From positions 1 through 6,252 of the forward strand of contig JABDIZ010000237.1 in NCBI GenBank assembly GCA_013003465.1: a stretch of 6,252 nucleotides of DNA, read 5' to 3'. The notes under the pieces were generated by a model. That model worked only from the letters and a program-made list of their open reading frames with translations. It had not been told where the DNA came from and made no database searches. This stretch comes from Rhodothermaceae bacterium (GTDB lineage Bacteria > Bacteroidota > Rhodothermia > Rhodothermales > Rubricoccaceae). This document shows, piece after piece, positions 5,680 through 6,252 of this stretch. Numbering within the stretch: position 1 is the first letter of the stretch; each line of letters opens with the position of its first letter. A program made the translations under genes and the position numbers.

Positions 5680-6252
5680 GCACGACAGGGACGGGGCAAT
5701 TCTGGGACGGGCAGTTTGCGGACGTGGCCTTCCGCTACGGGACGGCGCCCAACGCCTTCATCGCGGCGCAGGCGGGGCGCATCCCGGTGGGGGCCGAGGT
5801 ACTCGCTGTCGGCGCAGGGGAGGGCCGCAACGCCGTGTGGCTCGCCGAGCAGGGGTTTCGCGTGACCGCCCTTGATCTCTCGGAGGTCGGTCTGGCGAAA
5901 ACGCGGCGGTTGGCTGATGAGCGCGGTGTGAGCGTCGAAACGGTGCAAGCGGATGTGCGGGTGTGGCGGCCCGAACGCGCCTGGGACGCGGCGGTTTGCA
6001 CGTTCCTCCACCTCGGCCCGGCGAAGCGCTCCGTGCTCTATCGTGCGCTTCGGACGTCGCTCCGTCCAGGCGGTTTGCTTCTTGCCGAGTGGTATCGCCC
6101 CGAGCAGGTGACCGAGGGCTACACGAGCGGCGGCCCCCCGGATGTCGCCATGATGGTCCCGCTCGCTGAACTCCGCACGGCCTTCGCGGCTGATGAGCTA
6201 CTGCTCGCCGAAGCAGTCGAGGTGGTCCTGAACGAAGGCGTGCACCATGGCC
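5676..6252 (+). CDS. Class I SAM-dependent methyltransferase (TehB-like family), right end cut off
   Basis: The 192 visible residues are a Rossmann-fold methyltransferase. The N-terminus FWDGQFADVAFRYGTAPNAF (about 9-28) and motif I VLAVGAGEGRNAVWLAEQG (42-60) are typical of the small TehB/UbiE-like group annotated as SAM-dependent methyltransferase. The acidic SAM-ribose residue is D67 in VTALDLS, with QAD at 91-93 as motif III and LRPGGLLLAEWY at 129-140 as the post-motif strand. The stretch LNEGVHHG, where the window ends, normally lies a short way before the end of these proteins of about 200 residues, so little should be missing. The substrate is unknown; relatives have been tied to thiol, oxyanion or small-molecule methylation, which cannot be decided here. 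The start ATG overlaps the peptidase stop. A purine-rich GAGGAGG at 5644-5650 lies about 25 bases upstream, too far for a normal ribosome site, so re-initiation after the peptidase is likely. Confidence 0.92.
   Translation, partial: MSTTGTGQFWDGQFADVAFRYGTAPNAFIAAQAGRIPVGAEVLAVGAGEGRNAVWLAEQGFRVTALDLSEVGLAKTRRLADERGVSVETVQADVRVWRPERAWDAAVCTFLHLGPAKRSVLYRALRTSLRPGGLLLAEWYRPEQVTEGYTSGGPPDVAMMVPLAELRTAFAADELLLAEAVEVVLNEGVHHG

Overview
The window is ordinary, gene-dense chromosomal DNA from a high-GC bacterium. It holds six protein genes and one tRNA, with almost no empty sequence. The best guess for the lineage is Bacteroidota/Rhodothermota, class Rhodothermia (Salinibacter, Rubrivirga and relatives). 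The reasons are high GC, weak or absent Shine-Dalgarno sites before most starts, a YtxJ-type bacilliredoxin, a two-domain cytidine deaminase and the style of the oligoendopeptidase. This assignment is inference from protein character, not from a search.

Left part (1-2314, minus strand): a cytidine deaminase gene (2241-1462) is followed 62 bases later by a membrane-anchored von Willebrand A protein that runs off the left edge (from 1399). The deaminase is a tandem fusion whose N-terminal half has lost its zinc site. All catalytic residues lie in the C-terminal half, the reverse of the E. coli layout. The von Willebrand A protein has two N-terminal membrane segments, a complete metal site (MIDAS) and a C-terminal glutamine-amidotransferase-like region.

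Middle (2315-3775): a complete tRNA-Leu with anticodon UAA and encoded CCA lies on the plus strand. Only four bases separate it from the end of an oppositely oriented two-gene unit. That unit reads from a YtxJ-like monothiol bacilliredoxin (3775-3422) into a predicted lipoprotein (3394-2408). The lipoprotein fuses a thioredoxin-fold domain lacking both CXXC cysteines to a rhodanese domain that keeps its active-site cysteine. The pair suggests thiol or sulfane-sulfur handling: the first in the cytoplasm, the second on the outer face of a membrane.

Right part (3776-6252, plus strand): a 116-base divergent intergenic region carries a perfect 7-2-7 palindrome, a candidate operator. It is followed by an M3-family oligoendopeptidase F gene and a class I SAM-dependent methyltransferase, coupled by an ATGA overlap. 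The methyltransferase runs off the right edge a little short of its expected end.

I found no mobile element, CRISPR array, prophage or obviously new multi-gene system. The observations most worth a second look are the cysteine-less redoxin-rhodanese lipoprotein beside the bacilliredoxin, the swapped deaminase halves and the divergent-promoter palindrome.
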